From: Sulfuricurvum sp. PC08-66
GTDB lineage: Bacteria > Campylobacterota > Campylobacteria > Campylobacterales > Sulfurimonadaceae
DNA length: 64,000 nt
Reading direction: 5' to 3'
Assembly: GCA_000830255.1 (NCBI GenBank)
Contig: JQIT01000005.1
Coordinates: 62,001-126,000, forward strand
Position numbers and translations under genes: made by a program. The notes beneath the pieces were generated by a model. That model saw only the letters and a list, made by a program, of their open reading frames with translations. It was not told the origin of the DNA and ran no database searches. Positions 51,913 to 61,876 of the stretch are shown here, piece after piece; the stretch's first letter is position 1, and the number at the start of each line of letters is the position of its first letter.

Positions 51913-52853
51913 TGCAAAACAGTGCAACCACAACACCCACGCCCTATATCGAAGAGGATGAGATCGATTTACGAGAGCTTTTTGCGACCATTTGGAAGGG
52001 GCGCAAATTTATCGCGCTTTTTGTGGCAGGCGTGACCTTTTTGACACTCATCTATGTGTTGGGTAAACCTAATATCTACGCGAGCAGTACCATATTGGTC
52101 TCACAATCGCAGTCAGGTCTTAGCAGTAAGCTAGGAGGTTTGGGTGCCTTGGCAGGATTGGCAGGGGTCGATATCGGAGGAGGCAGTGAGCTTTCACCTG
52201 CGGCGTTTATGCAGATAATCCTTGCCGATTACAACTTCCATGCACGTGTTATCGAGGAGTTTGGTCTTGCAGAACGTCTTGCAGCACAAGAGCAAAACCT
52301 CAGTTTCGCGTTAGGCATTTCGCTCTTTTATGACCTGATGCACAGCACTCCAAGCGAAGAAGAGCTCGTTAAAAGTGATATCTTTGGTGTGGTCAAGGCG
52401 TACCAAGGAATGATTAGTTTTAGTGAGGACAAAAAGAGTGGCTCTATTACGATGGAGGTCAAAAGCCCCAATCGTTACTTCGCCAAGGAGGTTTTGGAGT
52501 TGTATTTGACTCAAATGACCGCCTACTACCGCACACTCGATATGGCAGAGGTGGACAAACAGCTAGAGTATTACCAAACAGAACTTCTTAAAACTGAAGA
52601 TGTACAGCTCAAAACCAATTTGAGTGAGCTTATTTCAAGTTTGGTGCAAAAAAAGGTGCTTGGACAAGCAAGTCGCTATTATATGTTCAAGCAAGTGACT
52701 CAACCGCGTGTTGCTTCACTCCAAGAAAAGGTCTCTCCCAAACGTGGACTCATCTTGGTCGTAGCCTTTGTGACAGCGGGAATTATGGCTATTTTCTTGA
52801 TTTTCTTGCGAGAATTTTTAGCCAAAAATCGCCAAGAACTCCCCACCACATAA
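51912..52853 (+). CDS. Wzz/PCP-type polysaccharide chain-length determinant
   Basis: This 313-residue inner-membrane protein has a cytoplasmic N-terminus (YIEEDEIDLRELFATIWKGR), TM1 at about 33-53 and a periplasmic helical domain. That domain includes a Gly-rich loop (SSKLGGLGALAGLAGVDIGG), the TLPxxxP-like region SPNRYFAKEVLELYLTQM and TQPRVASLQEKVSPKRGLIL just before TM2 (about 278-298). This is the Wzz-type polysaccharide co-polymerase layout without a tyrosine-kinase domain. It sets chain length and bridges to the Wza-like pore encoded upstream. The ATG overlaps copy 2's stop codon. No glycosyltransferase, flippase or ABC transporter gene follows, so the rest of the pathway is elsewhere. 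Confidence 0.88.
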   Translation: MQNSATTTPTPYIEEDEIDLRELFATIWKGRKFIALFVAGVTFLTLIYVLGKPNIYASSTILVSQSQSGLSSKLGGLGALAGLAGVDIGGGSELSPAAFMQIILADYNFHARVIEEFGLAERLAAQEQNLSFALGISLFYDLMHSTPSEEELVKSDIFGVVKAYQGMISFSEDKKSGSITMEVKSPNRYFAKEVLELYLTQMTAYYRTLDMAEVDKQLEYYQTELLKTEDVQLKTNLSELISSLVQKKVLGQASRYYMFKQVTQPRVASLQEKVSPKRGLILVVAFVTAGIMAIFLIFLREFLAKNRQELPTT

Positions 52854-52873
52854 AGCGCTCATTGCGTCCTAGC

Positions 52874-52897
52874 CGTGCCAAAGCACGCGCTTTGCGC
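52874..52897. terminator. Two adjacent hairpins between convergent genes
   Basis: CGTGC-CAAA-GCACG (52874-52887) and GCGC-TTT-GCGC (52887-52897) lie between the ends of the Wzz-like gene and the convergent YqjE-like gene. A short T-run follows the second stem. They may end transcription from both sides. Confidence 0.4.
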
Positions 52898-52901
52898 ACT
52901 T

Positions 52902-53174
52902 TTAGCGACGCCAAAGTGCAATACCCACAAGTATCAATGCTGTCAAAAGTGCCGCACCGCCCATAAAGAGCGATGCCATAGGCGCGCCATAGCTTTGTGC
53001 TAAGAGTCCATGCCCTGCTTCTAGCATATAAGAAAATCCTATTATTGCTACCACGCTTGCGACAACAAGCAACACTATCGAGAGCACGCCGCGTAAAAGC
53101 GAAGCTTTGAAGAATTCTAGCTCCACTTCGAGGAGTTCGATAAGGCTATTGATGAGATGCGTTAGGGGTGTCAT
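52902..53174 (-). CDS. YqjE-like holin-superfamily membrane protein
   Basis: This 90-residue protein has an N-terminal amphipathic helix (LINSLIELLEVELEFFKASL) and two TM helices (SIVLLVVASVVAIIGFSYML; ASLFMGGAALLTALILVGIA). This is the YqjE / phage-holin-X layout of small inner-membrane proteins. It overlaps the YqjD-like gene by four bases, as in E. coli yqjDE. It is probably a stress-related membrane protein; despite the holin name there is no phage context. Confidence 0.7.
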   Translation of the reverse strand: MTPLTHLINSLIELLEVELEFFKASLLRGVLSIVLLVVASVVAIIGFSYMLEAGHGLLAQSYGAPMASLFMGGAALLTALILVGIALWRR

Positions 53175-53383
53175 CGTCGCAACTGACCTAGTAAAATCCC
53201 TACACCAAGTGCGATGGCGATGCTTTTGACAGGGTGTGCCTTGACTAGAGAAACGGCTTCATCGATGAGGGCTTCACCGTCGTGAAGTTTTTGGTCGAGC
53301 ATCTCTTTGAGGGTTTGGGCGTGTGAGTTTTTGAGGGCGTCGATTTGTGCTTGGAGGGCTTGGATTTGCTCTTCGTGTGTCAT
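53171..53383 (-). CDS. YqjD/ElaB-like (DUF883) membrane-anchored protein
   Basis: This 70-residue protein has a coiled-coil N-terminal half (EEQIQALQAQIDALKNSHAQ) and a C-terminal TM segment (SIAIALGVGILLGQLRR) preceded by VKAHPVKS, the typical DUF883 end. E. coli YqjD and ElaB are tail-anchored and bind ribosomes in stationary phase. AAAGGAG lies eight bases before the ATG, and a TATAAT box (complement of 53413-53418) lies about 30 bases upstream. It is co-transcribed with the YqjE-like gene. Confidence 0.75.
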   Translation of the reverse strand: MTHEEQIQALQAQIDALKNSHAQTLKEMLDQKLHDGEALIDEAVSLVKAHPVKSIAIALGVGILLGQLRR

Positions 53384-53456
53384 GGGAAGACTCCTTTGGG
53401 AAAATGGAGTTGATTATAGCACTTCCCAAGAGATAAAAAAGGGGTACTTTATTACA

Positions 53457-53954
53457 ATGAGCGCCATGAAAAACCTCACTTTTTTCGCTTTTTTGGTACT
53501 TGCGACTCTGACAGGATGCAGTGTAAGCGTGACGCAAAGCGCTGTTGTGACACTCAAAACTCCCCACTTTCGTTTTAGCGATGCCGCCTTTATCACGTAC
53601 TCTGCCCAAGAGGTGCGTATCGAGGCGTTTGTATTGGGGCACAAAGCGTTGAGTCTGCAAAGTGGTCAAAAAATTTGTATCGATGGTACGTGTATGTTGC
53701 CCAAGAGTTTTAATGCCCACTTTTTATCCCCCTACTACCCCAAAACCTTGTTGCGTGAGGTGTTGCAGGGAGCGCCACTTTTGGGCGGTGCGCAGGTGAT
53801 TACGAGTTCGGATGGCTTTGCGCAAGAGCTCAAAAAAGAGGGAAAATACCATATCTCTTACAAAGTTACGCGCGATACAATACGTTTTTCGGATAGAACG
53901 AATGGCATTCTTATTGCCCTACGTATCCTTCCTGACCAAGCTTCCAAGGAGTAA
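53457..53954 (+). CDS. Small lipoprotein, hypothetical
   Basis: The ATG at 53457 gives [20 protein letters not shown] followed by the lipobox cysteine C21; the longer frame back to 53307 lies inside the YqjD gene on the other strand and has no signal peptide. The mature 145 residues contain mixed strands and helices, with two cysteines spaced C-x4-C in [11 protein letters not shown] recognise no domain. A weak AGGGG is 12 bases upstream. It ends two bases before the nfo start codon, so it is in one operon with nfo and the AAA ATPase gene. Confidence 0.7.
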   Translation: MSAMKNLTFFAFLVLATLTGCSVSVTQSAVVTLKTPHFRFSDAAFITYSAQEVRIEAFVLGHKALSLQSGQKICIDGTCMLPKSFNAHFLSPYYPKTLLREVLQGAPLLGGAQVITSSDGFAQELKKEGKYHISYKVTRDTIRFSDRTNGILIALRILPDQASKE

Positions 53955-53956
53955 AA

Positions 53957-54808
53957 ATGGCAAAATTTGTAGGCGCGCACACCTCTGCATCGGGCGGTGT
54001 CAAAAACGCTATTGCTAATGCCATCGCCATTGGTGCAAATGCTTTTGCGCTTTTCACCAAAAATCAGCGCCAATGGGTCGCCAAACCGCTCGATGGCGCC
54101 ACTATCGATGCCTTCAAAAGCGCCCTTGATGCTAGTGGCATCTTGCCCAAGCACGTCCTACCGCACGACAGCTATCTCATCAATTTGGGGCATCCAGAAG
54201 CCGACAAATTGGCTCAATCACGAGAAGCCTTTATCGATGAGATGAGCAGAGTGTCGCAACTGGGTCTGGACAGACTCAATTTTCACCCTGGAAGTCATCT
54301 AGGAGTTGTTCCTATCGATACGTGTCTGGATACCATCGCCCAAAGTATTAATATCGCACTCGATGCCACCCAAGGCGTCACAGCCGTCATCGAAAATACC
54401 GCAGGGCAGGGGACGAATTTGGGGTGGAGATTTGAAGAGCTTGCCGCCATTATCGATAAAGTCGAGGACAAATCCCGTGTAGGTGTCTGTATCGATACGT
54501 GCCATATGTACAGCGCAGGGTATGATATTCGTACCCGCGAGGCGTACGAAGCAAGTTTCGCGCAGTTTGACAAGATTGTAGGGTTCAACTACCTCAAAGG
54601 GATGCATATCAACGATGCCAAACCCGCTTTGGGCAGCCGCGTCGATAGACACCATAGCTTGGGGCAGGGTACGATTGGGTTGGATGCGTTTAGATTTATC
54701 ATGAACGATGCACGTATGGACGACATTCCGCTTATATTGGAAACCATCGATGAGAGCATCTGGGCGCAAGAGATTGCCTTGTTACGCAGTTTTGTAGGAG
54801 TAGCATGA
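53957..54808 (+). CDS. nfo: Endonuclease IV Nfo
   Basis: This AP endonuclease cuts DNA 5' of abasic sites in base excision repair, using three zinc ions. The 283-residue protein has [98 protein letters not shown] and [10 protein letters not shown], which include all metal ligands (His, Glu and Asp). AAGGAG precedes the ATG, inside the end of the lipoprotein gene. It overlaps the AAA ATPase gene by four bases (ATGA). Confidence 0.96.
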   Translation: MAKFVGAHTSASGGVKNAIANAIAIGANAFALFTKNQRQWVAKPLDGATIDAFKSALDASGILPKHVLPHDSYLINLGHPEADKLAQSREAFIDEMSRVSQLGLDRLNFHPGSHLGVVPIDTCLDTIAQSINIALDATQGVTAVIENTAGQGTNLGWRFEELAAIIDKVEDKSRVGVCIDTCHMYSAGYDIRTREAYEASFAQFDKIVGFNYLKGMHINDAKPALGSRVDRHHSLGQGTIGLDAFRFIMNDARMDDIPLILETIDESIWAQEIALLRSFVGVA

Positions 54809-56541
54809 AGTATTTAATCGATTTTTTACAAGTCAAAGATATCCAAAAAAGTGGTGTCTATGAGCACCTCAACACCTCCAAAGAGGAGGCAGAGATTCTC
54901 AAAAGCATGGCGAAGCACTACATCGCAGGACGCGAAGAGGTGATTGTCGCAGATATTTTGATAGAGATTTACGGCGATGCTGATTTTGGCTATTTGGAGC
55001 ATTTGGTTCTTATCAAACAGCTCTTGGAGTTGGGATGGCTCAACCATCAACCTCTGCACAGCGCAAAAGTCGCAGATATGTCACTCATGGGACTGCTCAA
55101 CAGTGTCATTAGTCTCACGCCGTCATTTTTGCAGCTACTTGAGCAGGGCAATTTGGACATGAATTTGCCCGAAGTTAAACCCTACGCAGACCATCTAGAG
55201 TACCTTCAAGACCAGTTTTTCCGTATTGAGTTGTACCAAAAAATCAGCAGTGTACGCTACAACTACAATGAAAATGCGCTCAATATCAACCGCCTCAAAA
55301 AGAAGCTCGATTTACTCGAAAAACGTATCGATGAGCGTATCAAGGAGAGCAGTGAACCTATCGTGGTCGAGAGCTTTTTTGTGGAGCAAAAGCTCAGTGC
55401 AAAGGAGCAAATTCTCTTTTTGGCGCTACTCAAAGAGGAGTACAGCGCCAACGAAAGTAGCCTACGTGAGATGAATTCCCTCATCGATATTATCAGCGTC
55501 GATGAGTATGACCGCATCAAAAACCGTGCGCTTTTGGAAGAGGGCAGCAAACTTATGGCGCAAGGCATTATCGATTACGATGAGATTCTCAATCCCTTTG
55601 GTGGGATTAGTCGCGCCTTTTTTATCGTGGACGAGGTGCTTCAAGGCATCATTCACCCCCAAAAGAAAAAACGCGTCCAACGTCTCAAACTCGATAGCGT
55701 CATCAAAGAGCAGGAGATTTTTGAGCTTGTAGACCCCAAGACGACGATGGAAGATGTGGTACTCAATCCCAAAACGATGGAGACGCTAGAGAGCATACTC
55801 AAACAGCTCGATAAACGTGTCTATTCGAGATTGCAAGAGTGGGGTATCAAGGAGCGCAAAAAGGGTATCGATGCACGCATGATTTTTTATGGACCTCCTG
55901 GTACGGGCAAGACTTTGACCGCTTATTCGCTCTCCAAATCGCTCAAAAAGCAAGTGTTGAGCTTCGATTGCAGCAAAATTCTCTCGATGTACGTGGGTGA
56001 GAGCGAAAAAAATGTGCGCAAAATTTTTGATACTTATCGAGAGCTGACTGCCAAGACCAAAACGGAGCCAGTACTGTTACTAAACGAAGCAGACCAGTTT
56101 TTGAGCGCACGTACTTCGGGCGGTGGTGCATCAGCCGATCAGATGCACAATCAGATGCAAAATATTTTTCTGGAACAGATTGAAAAATTTGAGGGCGTTT
56201 TGATTGCTACGACCAATTTATTGGAGAATATCGATACGGCATTTTCGCGCCGATTTAATTACAAACTCGAATTCAAACGCCCCACCAAAGAGCAGCGTAA
56301 GATGCTCTGGAAGCTACTTTTGCCCAAAAATGCTCCCTATGAAAAGGGGTTCGATATCGACAAACTTACCCCCTATGATTTGAGTGGTGGGCAGATAAAT
56401 CTCATTATCAAAAACACTGCCTATCAAGTCGCCACGCAAGAGCAAGCGCTCTTTAAAATCAGCGATTTTGTCACAGAAATAGACAAAGAAAAATCGGGCA
56501 ATTTTGACAAAGAAAAGCTCATGGGATTTATCAACTCCTAG
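54805..56541 (+). CDS. AAA-family ATPase with N-terminal helical domain
   Basis: This 578-residue protein has an all-helical N-terminal part (about 1-330) of unknown fold, then an AAA domain with Walker [19 protein letters not shown], the pore-loop-like [20 protein letters not shown], Walker [15 protein letters not shown] (Asn where most AAA proteins have Asp), [20 protein letters not shown] (sensor 1 and arginine finger) and [11 protein letters not shown] (sensor 2 region). It resembles FtsH/Vps4-type AAA cores but has no protease domain or TM helix. A substrate-remodelling role is likely but unspecified. The ATG overlaps nfo's stop codon, so expression is coupled to DNA repair. Confidence 0.85.
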   Translation: MKYLIDFLQVKDIQKSGVYEHLNTSKEEAEILKSMAKHYIAGREEVIVADILIEIYGDADFGYLEHLVLIKQLLELGWLNHQPLHSAKVADMSLMGLLNSVISLTPSFLQLLEQGNLDMNLPEVKPYADHLEYLQDQFFRIELYQKISSVRYNYNENALNINRLKKKLDLLEKRIDERIKESSEPIVVESFFVEQKLSAKEQILFLALLKEEYSANESSLREMNSLIDIISVDEYDRIKNRALLEEGSKLMAQGIIDYDEILNPFGGISRAFFIVDEVLQGIIHPQKKKRVQRLKLDSVIKEQEIFELVDPKTTMEDVVLNPKTMETLESILKQLDKRVYSRLQEWGIKERKKGIDARMIFYGPPGTGKTLTAYSLSKSLKKQVLSFDCSKILSMYVGESEKNVRKIFDTYRELTAKTKTEPVLLLNEADQFLSARTSGGGASADQMHNQMQNIFLEQIEKFEGVLIATTNLLENIDTAFSRRFNYKLEFKRPTKEQRKMLWKLLLPKNAPYEKGFDIDKLTPYDLSGGQINLIIKNTAYQVATQEQALFKISDFVTEIDKEKSGNFDKEKLMGFINS

Positions 56542-56609
56542 ATGTAACAAATCTTCTCACAACCCCCTAACAGCGTGCCAAAACAAAGAATTTTTAACCT
56601 TTGGTGCGC

Positions 56610-56615
56610 TATATT
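56610..56615 (+). promoter_or_regulatory. Likely -10 box of the nuo operon
   Basis: TATATT lies about 45 bases before nuoA, after GGTGCGC. No clear -35 is seen. The nuoA ATG is preceded by AAAGG. Confidence 0.35.
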
Positions 56616-56659
56616 TGTGCCCTAATTCACGTAGAGTCTCATTACACTAAAGGTTTGGT

Positions 56660-57049
56660 ATGGAACATTTACAAGTGGCGCACCCCTATTTTGGCGCCTT
56701 TGCGATGATGGTGTTTACGCTGGTGGCGTTCTTTGTGACGATTACACTGGCGCGTTATGTGAGTTTGAAATTGGCGGCACGAAACACCGAAAAGCTCAAG
56801 CTCTCAATCTATGAGTGTGGTCCTGAGGTTACGAAACAACCCAATAAAATCTCAGCGCAGTTTTACCTTTTTGGTCTACTTTTCATCCTCTTTGATGTTG
56901 AGATTATCTTTATGTTCCCTTGGGCGATTGATTTTAAATTGCTAGGGTGGTTTGGTTTTGCGGAGATGTTACTTTTTATCCTTCTCTTGGCTATTGGCTT
57001 TATCTACGCATGGAAAAAAGGAGCCCTTGAATGGCACAGCATAAAGTAA
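56660..57049 (+). CDS. nuoA: NADH-quinone oxidoreductase subunit A (NuoA)
   Basis: This 129-residue membrane subunit of complex I has three TM helices and the conserved acidic/charged segments [20 protein letters not shown] and [20 protein letters not shown]. It sits at the junction of the peripheral and membrane arms near the quinone channel. It starts the nuo operon (A, B, C, D, NuoE-like, flavoprotein chimera, G). It overlaps nuoB by 19 bases. Confidence 0.96.
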   Translation: MEHLQVAHPYFGAFAMMVFTLVAFFVTITLARYVSLKLAARNTEKLKLSIYECGPEVTKQPNKISAQFYLFGLLFILFDVEIIFMFPWAIDFKLLGWFGFAEMLLFILLLAIGFIYAWKKGALEWHSIK

Positions 57050-57546
57050 ACTACACACAAAGCGCGGGACTTCCTATCGCGCTTACTAGCATCGACAAGC
57101 TCGTCAACTGGGGTCGCAGTAACTCATTGTGGCCTTTGGGGTATGGATTGGCATGTTGTGCTATTGAGATGATGACGACCGCATCGGCTTCACGTTTTGA
57201 CCTTTCACGCTTCGGTGGTGAGGTTTTCCGTGCCTCTCCACGTCAAGCGGACGTGATGGTGGTCTCTGGAACGTTGACCAAAAAACATGCCGAATTTACA
57301 CGCCGTCTCTATGACCAAATGGCAGAGCCAAAATGGGTTATCTCGATGGGTTCATGCGCCAATACGGGCGGGATGTTCAACACCTACGCTACGGTACAGG
57401 GCGTGGATCGTATTATCCCTGTCGATTTGTATCTACCAGGGTGTGCACCGCGTCCTGAGACCCTCCAATTTGGTCTGATGATGTTGCAACAAAAAATTCG
57501 TCGTGAGCCTGCAAGCCGCGCGCAAAAACCCAAAAGGTTGGTCTAA
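57031..57546 (+). CDS. nuoB: NADH-quinone oxidoreductase subunit B (NuoB)
   Basis: This 171-residue subunit carries the terminal [4Fe-4S] cluster N2 that reduces quinone. Ligands are the tandem cysteines in [13 protein letters not shown], the cysteine in [12 protein letters not shown] and the one in [11 protein letters not shown]. The ATG lies inside the end of nuoA. The last base of the stop codon is the first base of nuoC's start (TAATG). Confidence 0.97.
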   Translation: MAQHKVNYTQSAGLPIALTSIDKLVNWGRSNSLWPLGYGLACCAIEMMTTASASRFDLSRFGGEVFRASPRQADVMVVSGTLTKKHAEFTRRLYDQMAEPKWVISMGSCANTGGMFNTYATVQGVDRIIPVDLYLPGCAPRPETLQFGLMMLQQKIRREPASRAQKPKRLV

Positions 57547-58349
57547 TGCGTCCCTATAGTGATAAAACGAACGTCCAAAAAAAGTCCTACTACACAGACC
57601 GCTACTATGTAGCCCCCAGTGTGCCAAAAGCCACTATCGACAGTGATGAAGTTTTTGCTCGCGATGTCGAGGTCGTAGCGATGGTAGCTACGGTGCAAGA
57701 AGCTTATATTCAGTTGGGACACTTGGTGCTCTTCATCGATGCTGTCGATAACAAAAAGGCGTTGACACTGCTCAAAGATGAGCTTGGGTATGAGATGCTT
57801 ATGGAGATGTCTTGTATCGATTGGTTGGCAAAACGTGGCGAATTTGAGGTTTTTTATGAGCTACTCAATGTCACCACAGCACGCCGCATACGCCTCAAAA
57901 TGTTCGTCAAAGAGAACCAAGCGCTCGAATCAGTGAGTGACATTTTCCGCAGTGCTGATTGGTCAGAGCGTGAAGCGTACGATATGTTCGGCATCAAAAT
58001 TAACAATCACCCCTACATGAAACGCCTCCTTATGCCAGATGATTGGCAAGGTCACCCACTGCGCAAAACTTACCCACTCCAAGGTGATGAGTTTGCCGCA
58101 TGGTACGAAGTAGACAAAATTTTTGGCAAAGAGGCACGTGACCTTATTGGACCAGAGATTCGTGATGCGGCGCGTATTGACCGCTACGACACGACACGTT
58201 TTGCACGTCTGGGACACGAGGTACCGTTTGGCACCAATATCTCTCAAGGTGAACCCGATACCCCTATTCGCTACCAAGAAGAGGGCGGAGTATTCTTGAT
58301 CAAGCGTCTCGATGCGACCAAAACAAAAACACTCGATAATCGTAGATAG
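57546..58349 (+). CDS. nuoC: NADH-quinone oxidoreductase subunit C (NuoC)
   Basis: This 267-residue hydrophilic subunit has the 30-kDa signature [20 protein letters not shown] and [20 protein letters not shown]. It has an N-terminal extension and a C-terminal tail of about 60 residues beyond the core, as in other Campylobacterota. It is separate from nuoD, in contrast to the fused NuoCD of E. coli. Confidence 0.95.
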   Translation: MRPYSDKTNVQKKSYYTDRYYVAPSVPKATIDSDEVFARDVEVVAMVATVQEAYIQLGHLVLFIDAVDNKKALTLLKDELGYEMLMEMSCIDWLAKRGEFEVFYELLNVTTARRIRLKMFVKENQALESVSDIFRSADWSEREAYDMFGIKINNHPYMKRLLMPDDWQGHPLRKTYPLQGDEFAAWYEVDKIFGKEARDLIGPEIRDAARIDRYDTTRFARLGHEVPFGTNISQGEPDTPIRYQEEGGVFLIKRLDATKTKTLDNRR

Positions 58350-58360
58350 GGGCAGGGCAG

Positions 58361-59587
58361 ATGCAACAAACAAACAGATTGACGCCGTTCTTTGAGAACA
58401 TTAACTTTGAACGCGATGACAACACGATGGTCATCAACTTCGGTCCCCAACACCCCTCCGCACATGGACAGCTACGTCTGATTTTGGAGCTAGACGGGGA
58501 GCTTGTCACGCGCGCAGTGCCTGATATTGGTTATCTACACCGTGGTGTTGAAAAGATGGCAGAAAACATGATTTACAACGAGTTTTTGCCCACAACAGAC
58601 CGTATGGACTATATCGCAGCGACTTCTAACAATTACGCTTTTGCGCTTGCGGTAGAGAAATTGCTCGATTTGGATGTACCACGCCGTGCCAAAGTGATTC
58701 GTATGATTTTGCTAGAGCTCAATCGCATCATCTCACATCTCTTTTGGTTGGCGACACATGCTCTAGATGTAGGGGCAATGACGGTGATGTTTTTCACCTT
58801 CCGTGAGCGCGAATATGCGATGGACCTTATCGAGGAGTATTGTGGTGCGCGTTTGACGCACTCAGCGGTGCGTATTGGTGGTGTGCCCTTGGATATTCCC
58901 GATGGATGGCTCGAAAAAGTGCTCAAATATATCCGTAAACTCCCCAACGATATCAAGGATTACGAAGCCCTTTTGGACGAAAACCGTATCTGGAAAATGC
59001 GTCTGGAAAAAGTAGGCGTTATTCCTACCGAGATGGCAAAAAGCTGGGGTGTTTCGGGTGTAGCGTTGCGTGCATCTGGTGTTAATTGGGACCTACGCAA
59101 AGAGCAACCTTATGAGCTGTATGACGAAATCGACTTCACCGTACCCGTCTCTGATATTGGTGACTCCTACGCTCGCTATAAACTCTACATGGAGGAGATG
59201 CGCCAAAGTATTCGCATCATCGAGCAAGTAGTTCCTATGTACGCCAAAACCGATTCAGCGCTTATGGCACACGCACCACAATATATCTCTGCTCCCAAAG
59301 AGCAAATCATGACGCAAAACTACTCACTCATGCAACACTTTGTATTGGTGACGCAAGGGATGCGCCCTCCTGTAGGTGAGGTCTATGTCGCTACAGAGTC
59401 TCCCAAGGGTGAGTTGGCGTTTTATATCAATTCACAAGGCGAGCCGTATCCTTATCGACTCAAAGCACGCGCTCCTAGTTTTTGGCACACTGGAATTTTG
59501 CAAGATTTACTTCCAGGATGTTATTTGGCGGATGTTGTTACTATCATTGGTAGTCTCAATATCGTATTTGGCGAAGTAGACAGATAA
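58361..59587 (+). CDS. nuoD: NADH-quinone oxidoreductase subunit D (NuoD)
   Basis: This 408-residue 49-kDa subunit lines the quinone-binding site with NuoB. Motifs include [53 protein letters not shown] and the C-terminal [20 protein letters not shown]. It starts 11 bases after nuoC, and the GGGGCAGGG before the ATG can act as a ribosome-binding site. Confidence 0.97.
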   Translation: MQQTNRLTPFFENINFERDDNTMVINFGPQHPSAHGQLRLILELDGELVTRAVPDIGYLHRGVEKMAENMIYNEFLPTTDRMDYIAATSNNYAFALAVEKLLDLDVPRRAKVIRMILLELNRIISHLFWLATHALDVGAMTVMFFTFREREYAMDLIEEYCGARLTHSAVRIGGVPLDIPDGWLEKVLKYIRKLPNDIKDYEALLDENRIWKMRLEKVGVIPTEMAKSWGVSGVALRASGVNWDLRKEQPYELYDEIDFTVPVSDIGDSYARYKLYMEEMRQSIRIIEQVVPMYAKTDSALMAHAPQYISAPKEQIMTQNYSLMQHFVLVTQGMRPPVGEVYVATESPKGELAFYINSQGEPYPYRLKARAPSFWHTGILQDLLPGCYLADVVTIIGSLNIVFGEVDR

Positions 59588-59594
59588 GGAAAGC

Positions 59595-59828
59595 ATGATG
59601 GTACGCTACGATTTACGACATTTAAAAGCAGATTTTTACGACCGTATGCAGGAGATTCTCAAAACCTCGCACTACAACGATGTAGTGATTTTTCTCTTTG
59701 AAATCGGAGACTTTTCACCCATTCAACGCACTGCAGATATGGTACGTGAAGCAGGGCATGAGTTGATGAATTCACTCAAATTCAACGAAGTCGATTGGAC
59801 TATCGTAGTGAAGATTGGCAAGCTGTGA
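59595..59828 (+). CDS. Short NuoE-like complex I protein
   Basis: This 77-residue protein holds the nuoE position but lacks the four cysteines of the NuoE [2Fe-2S] cluster; it has no cysteine at all. It begins MMVRYDLRHLKADFYDRMQE and contains NDVVIFLFEIGDFSPIQRTA and NEVDWTIVVKIGKL. It matches the HP1264-type proteins that replace NuoE in Helicobacter and Campylobacter. It cannot carry an Fe-S cluster and probably helps dock the electron-input protein. AGGAAAG precedes the ATG. The next gene starts at a GTG overlapping its stop codon. Confidence 0.88.
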   Translation: MMVRYDLRHLKADFYDRMQEILKTSHYNDVVIFLFEIGDFSPIQRTADMVREAGHELMNSLKFNEVDWTIVVKIGKL

Positions 59829-61861
59829 GCAGAATCTATTTTTCTACATGGCGCAACGAGTTTATTGATAACCGTGGCAAAAGTGTCGAAGAGCAAACCG
59901 CTTCAAGCTTCAAGCTTCCCGAAACCTACGAAGGTAATCGTGATTCAAAAGCCTTCATCGGGTGGGATGGGGTAGCGCTTTTTGACGCTGATGTCGATGT
60001 GGTACGTTTGGCTACAGAGTATGCTGCGCAATATCAGCTCTACTCTGAAGCGTGTGGTCGTTGCGCCCCTGGACGTTGGGGTGGGCGTATTCTTTATGAT
60101 ATGCTCGACAAAATCGCACGTGGTCAAGGCACCCTAGCAGATATGGAGCATATCAAAGAGGTCTCTAAGACAATGATGGAGACCTCCAAATGCGAAATTG
60201 GCAAGACCGTACCTGTGCCCATTCTCGATTTGATGCAACATTTCCAAGCCGATTTTTTGAGCTGTATCGAGGGTCAAAAAGCTTCAAAACACTACGATGC
60301 GTCGATTGATTACATCGCTAAAGTAACGGCTCCTTGTATGGATGCATGTCCTGCGCACGTCGATATTCCTGCCTATATCGAGGGTGTGCGTGATGTACGC
60401 TTTGACGATTCGCTCATGGCGACACGTCAGACGATGCCTTTGGCACATACGTGTGGACGTGTTTGTCCACATCCGTGTGAGACAGAGTGTCGCCGCGCCA
60501 ATATCGATGAGCCTATTGCGATTATGGAACTCAAACGCCTAGGTGCTGACTATGAGACCGATCACGGTTTTGGCTTTTTCCATCCTGTGGCACAAAAGCC
60601 CAAAATCGGCAAACGCGTTGCCGTCATCGGTGGAGGTCCTGCTGGATTGACCACTGCCTACTATTTGGCGCTAGAGGGTATCGATGTCGATGTGTATGAA
60701 GAGCTTCCAGTATTAGGCGGCGAGGTGGCTGTGGGTGTTCCGCAATATCGTATGCCTATCGAGAAGTACAATCAAGATATCGAAGCGGTCAAAGATTTGG
60801 GGGTAAACTTCATCGTCAATACCAAAGTGACCGCCGATATGATGCGCGCCTTTGAAAAAGAGTATGACGCTATTATGGTCGCTACGGGTACACGTATCTC
60901 CAAACAAGTGCGCTGTGACAATGAGCGCGAAGCAATCCAAGGGTATTGGGGTGCTATTGATTTTCTGGACAAGATTAACTTGTACGAAAAGTATGGCTAT
61001 ACCCTCGATGAAGCCACACGCAAAAAACACAACATCGATAATGAGTTTGTCGATTTGCGCGGCAAAACGGTGGCGTGCGTAGGGGGTGGATTTACCTCGA
61101 TGGACGTCGTGCGCTGTTCGATTCGTGCTGGTGCCAAACGTGTCATCATGCTCTATCGACGTGACGAAGCGACTATCATCAAAAACACGACGTATGAAGA
61201 GTATCACGAGGCGGTCGAAGAGGGTGTAGAGTTTATTTTCCACTCAGCTGTGGCTAAAATCAATGACGAAAACGATGTGATGAAATCGCTTACCATCGAC
61301 CGCTATGAGTTGGTACCAGACCCCAACGGTGGTCGCCCCAATCTCGAAAAAGTCGAAGGCGGTTCGTTCGATGTAGAGGTTGATTATCTCATCCCTGCGG
61401 TCTCTCAAAGTGCCGATTTGGCGCTCTTGCCCAAAGAGTGGGAGATAGAGATGACCTCATGGGGTACTATCAAAACTAACGGCAAAGATTTTATGACCTC
61501 ACGCAAAGGCATCTTCGCGTCAGGCGATTGTGAATACGGTCCTATGACGATTGTCAATGCAGTAGGTCAAGCCAAACGCGCCTCGTCGGTCATGGCACGC
61601 TACGTCCAAAACGGTGGCGAAGTGACATTGACAGACAGCGAAATCATGGAAGACCATCTGCGCAAAATGCGTGTCTATGACAAAAAGGAGAAAATCACAG
61701 GGTGGCTCCCAGGATTACCTCGTCAAAAGAGTGAAATATTGGGTGTCGATGAGCGCAAAGACAACAATCGCGAGGTCAATTTTGGCTTCACGCAAGAGCA
61801 AGCGCTCGATGAAGCCAATCGTTGTATGCGTTGCTACTATATTGCGATGGTCGCAGTCTAA
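59825..61861 (+). CDS. Chimeric complex I input subunit: NuoF-like 4Fe-4S segment fused to GltD-type FAD/NAD(P) oxidoreductase
   Basis: The GTG at 59825 (GTGA overlap) gives 678 residues. Residues about 55-145 resemble the C-terminal cluster domain of NuoF (SEACGRCAPGRWGGRILYDM, then SKCEIGKTVPVPILDLMQHF) with C77, C80 and C123; the third usual cysteine of CxxCxxC is Gly83. Residues about 160-640 form a GltD/dihydropyrimidine-dehydrogenase-type module. It has Fe-S cysteines C171, C175, C210, C214, C218 and C222 (APCMDACPAHVDIP; CGRVCPHPCETEC), an FAD site VIGGGPAGLTTAYYLALEG, and a second nucleotide site VACVGGGFTSMDVVRCSIRA followed by YRRDEAT. The two Arg there suit NADP(H). A final CMRC is near the C-terminus. 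The normal NuoF FMN/NADH domain is absent. It probably feeds electrons from NAD(P)H or another donor into NuoG. Confidence 0.88.
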   Translation: MSRIYFSTWRNEFIDNRGKSVEEQTASSFKLPETYEGNRDSKAFIGWDGVALFDADVDVVRLATEYAAQYQLYSEACGRCAPGRWGGRILYDMLDKIARGQGTLADMEHIKEVSKTMMETSKCEIGKTVPVPILDLMQHFQADFLSCIEGQKASKHYDASIDYIAKVTAPCMDACPAHVDIPAYIEGVRDVRFDDSLMATRQTMPLAHTCGRVCPHPCETECRRANIDEPIAIMELKRLGADYETDHGFGFFHPVAQKPKIGKRVAVIGGGPAGLTTAYYLALEGIDVDVYEELPVLGGEVAVGVPQYRMPIEKYNQDIEAVKDLGVNFIVNTKVTADMMRAFEKEYDAIMVATGTRISKQVRCDNEREAIQGYWGAIDFLDKINLYEKYGYTLDEATRKKHNIDNEFVDLRGKTVACVGGGFTSMDVVRCSIRAGAKRVIMLYRRDEATIIKNTTYEEYHEAVEEGVEFIFHSAVAKINDENDVMKSLTIDRYELVPDPNGGRPNLEKVEGGSFDVEVDYLIPAVSQSADLALLPKEWEIEMTSWGTIKTNGKDFMTSRKGIFASGDCEYGPMTIVNAVGQAKRASSVMARYVQNGGEVTLTDSEIMEDHLRKMRVYDKKEKITGWLPGLPRQKSEILGVDERKDNNREVNFGFTQEQALDEANRCMRCYYIAMVAV

Positions 61862-61876
61862 TTTAGGGGGTATGAG

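Noticed and set aside
52902-53174. Prophage trace suggested by the holin-like protein
   Set aside because: The pair with a YqjD/DUF883 protein and the absence of any phage gene point to the chromosomal YqjDE-type stress proteins.
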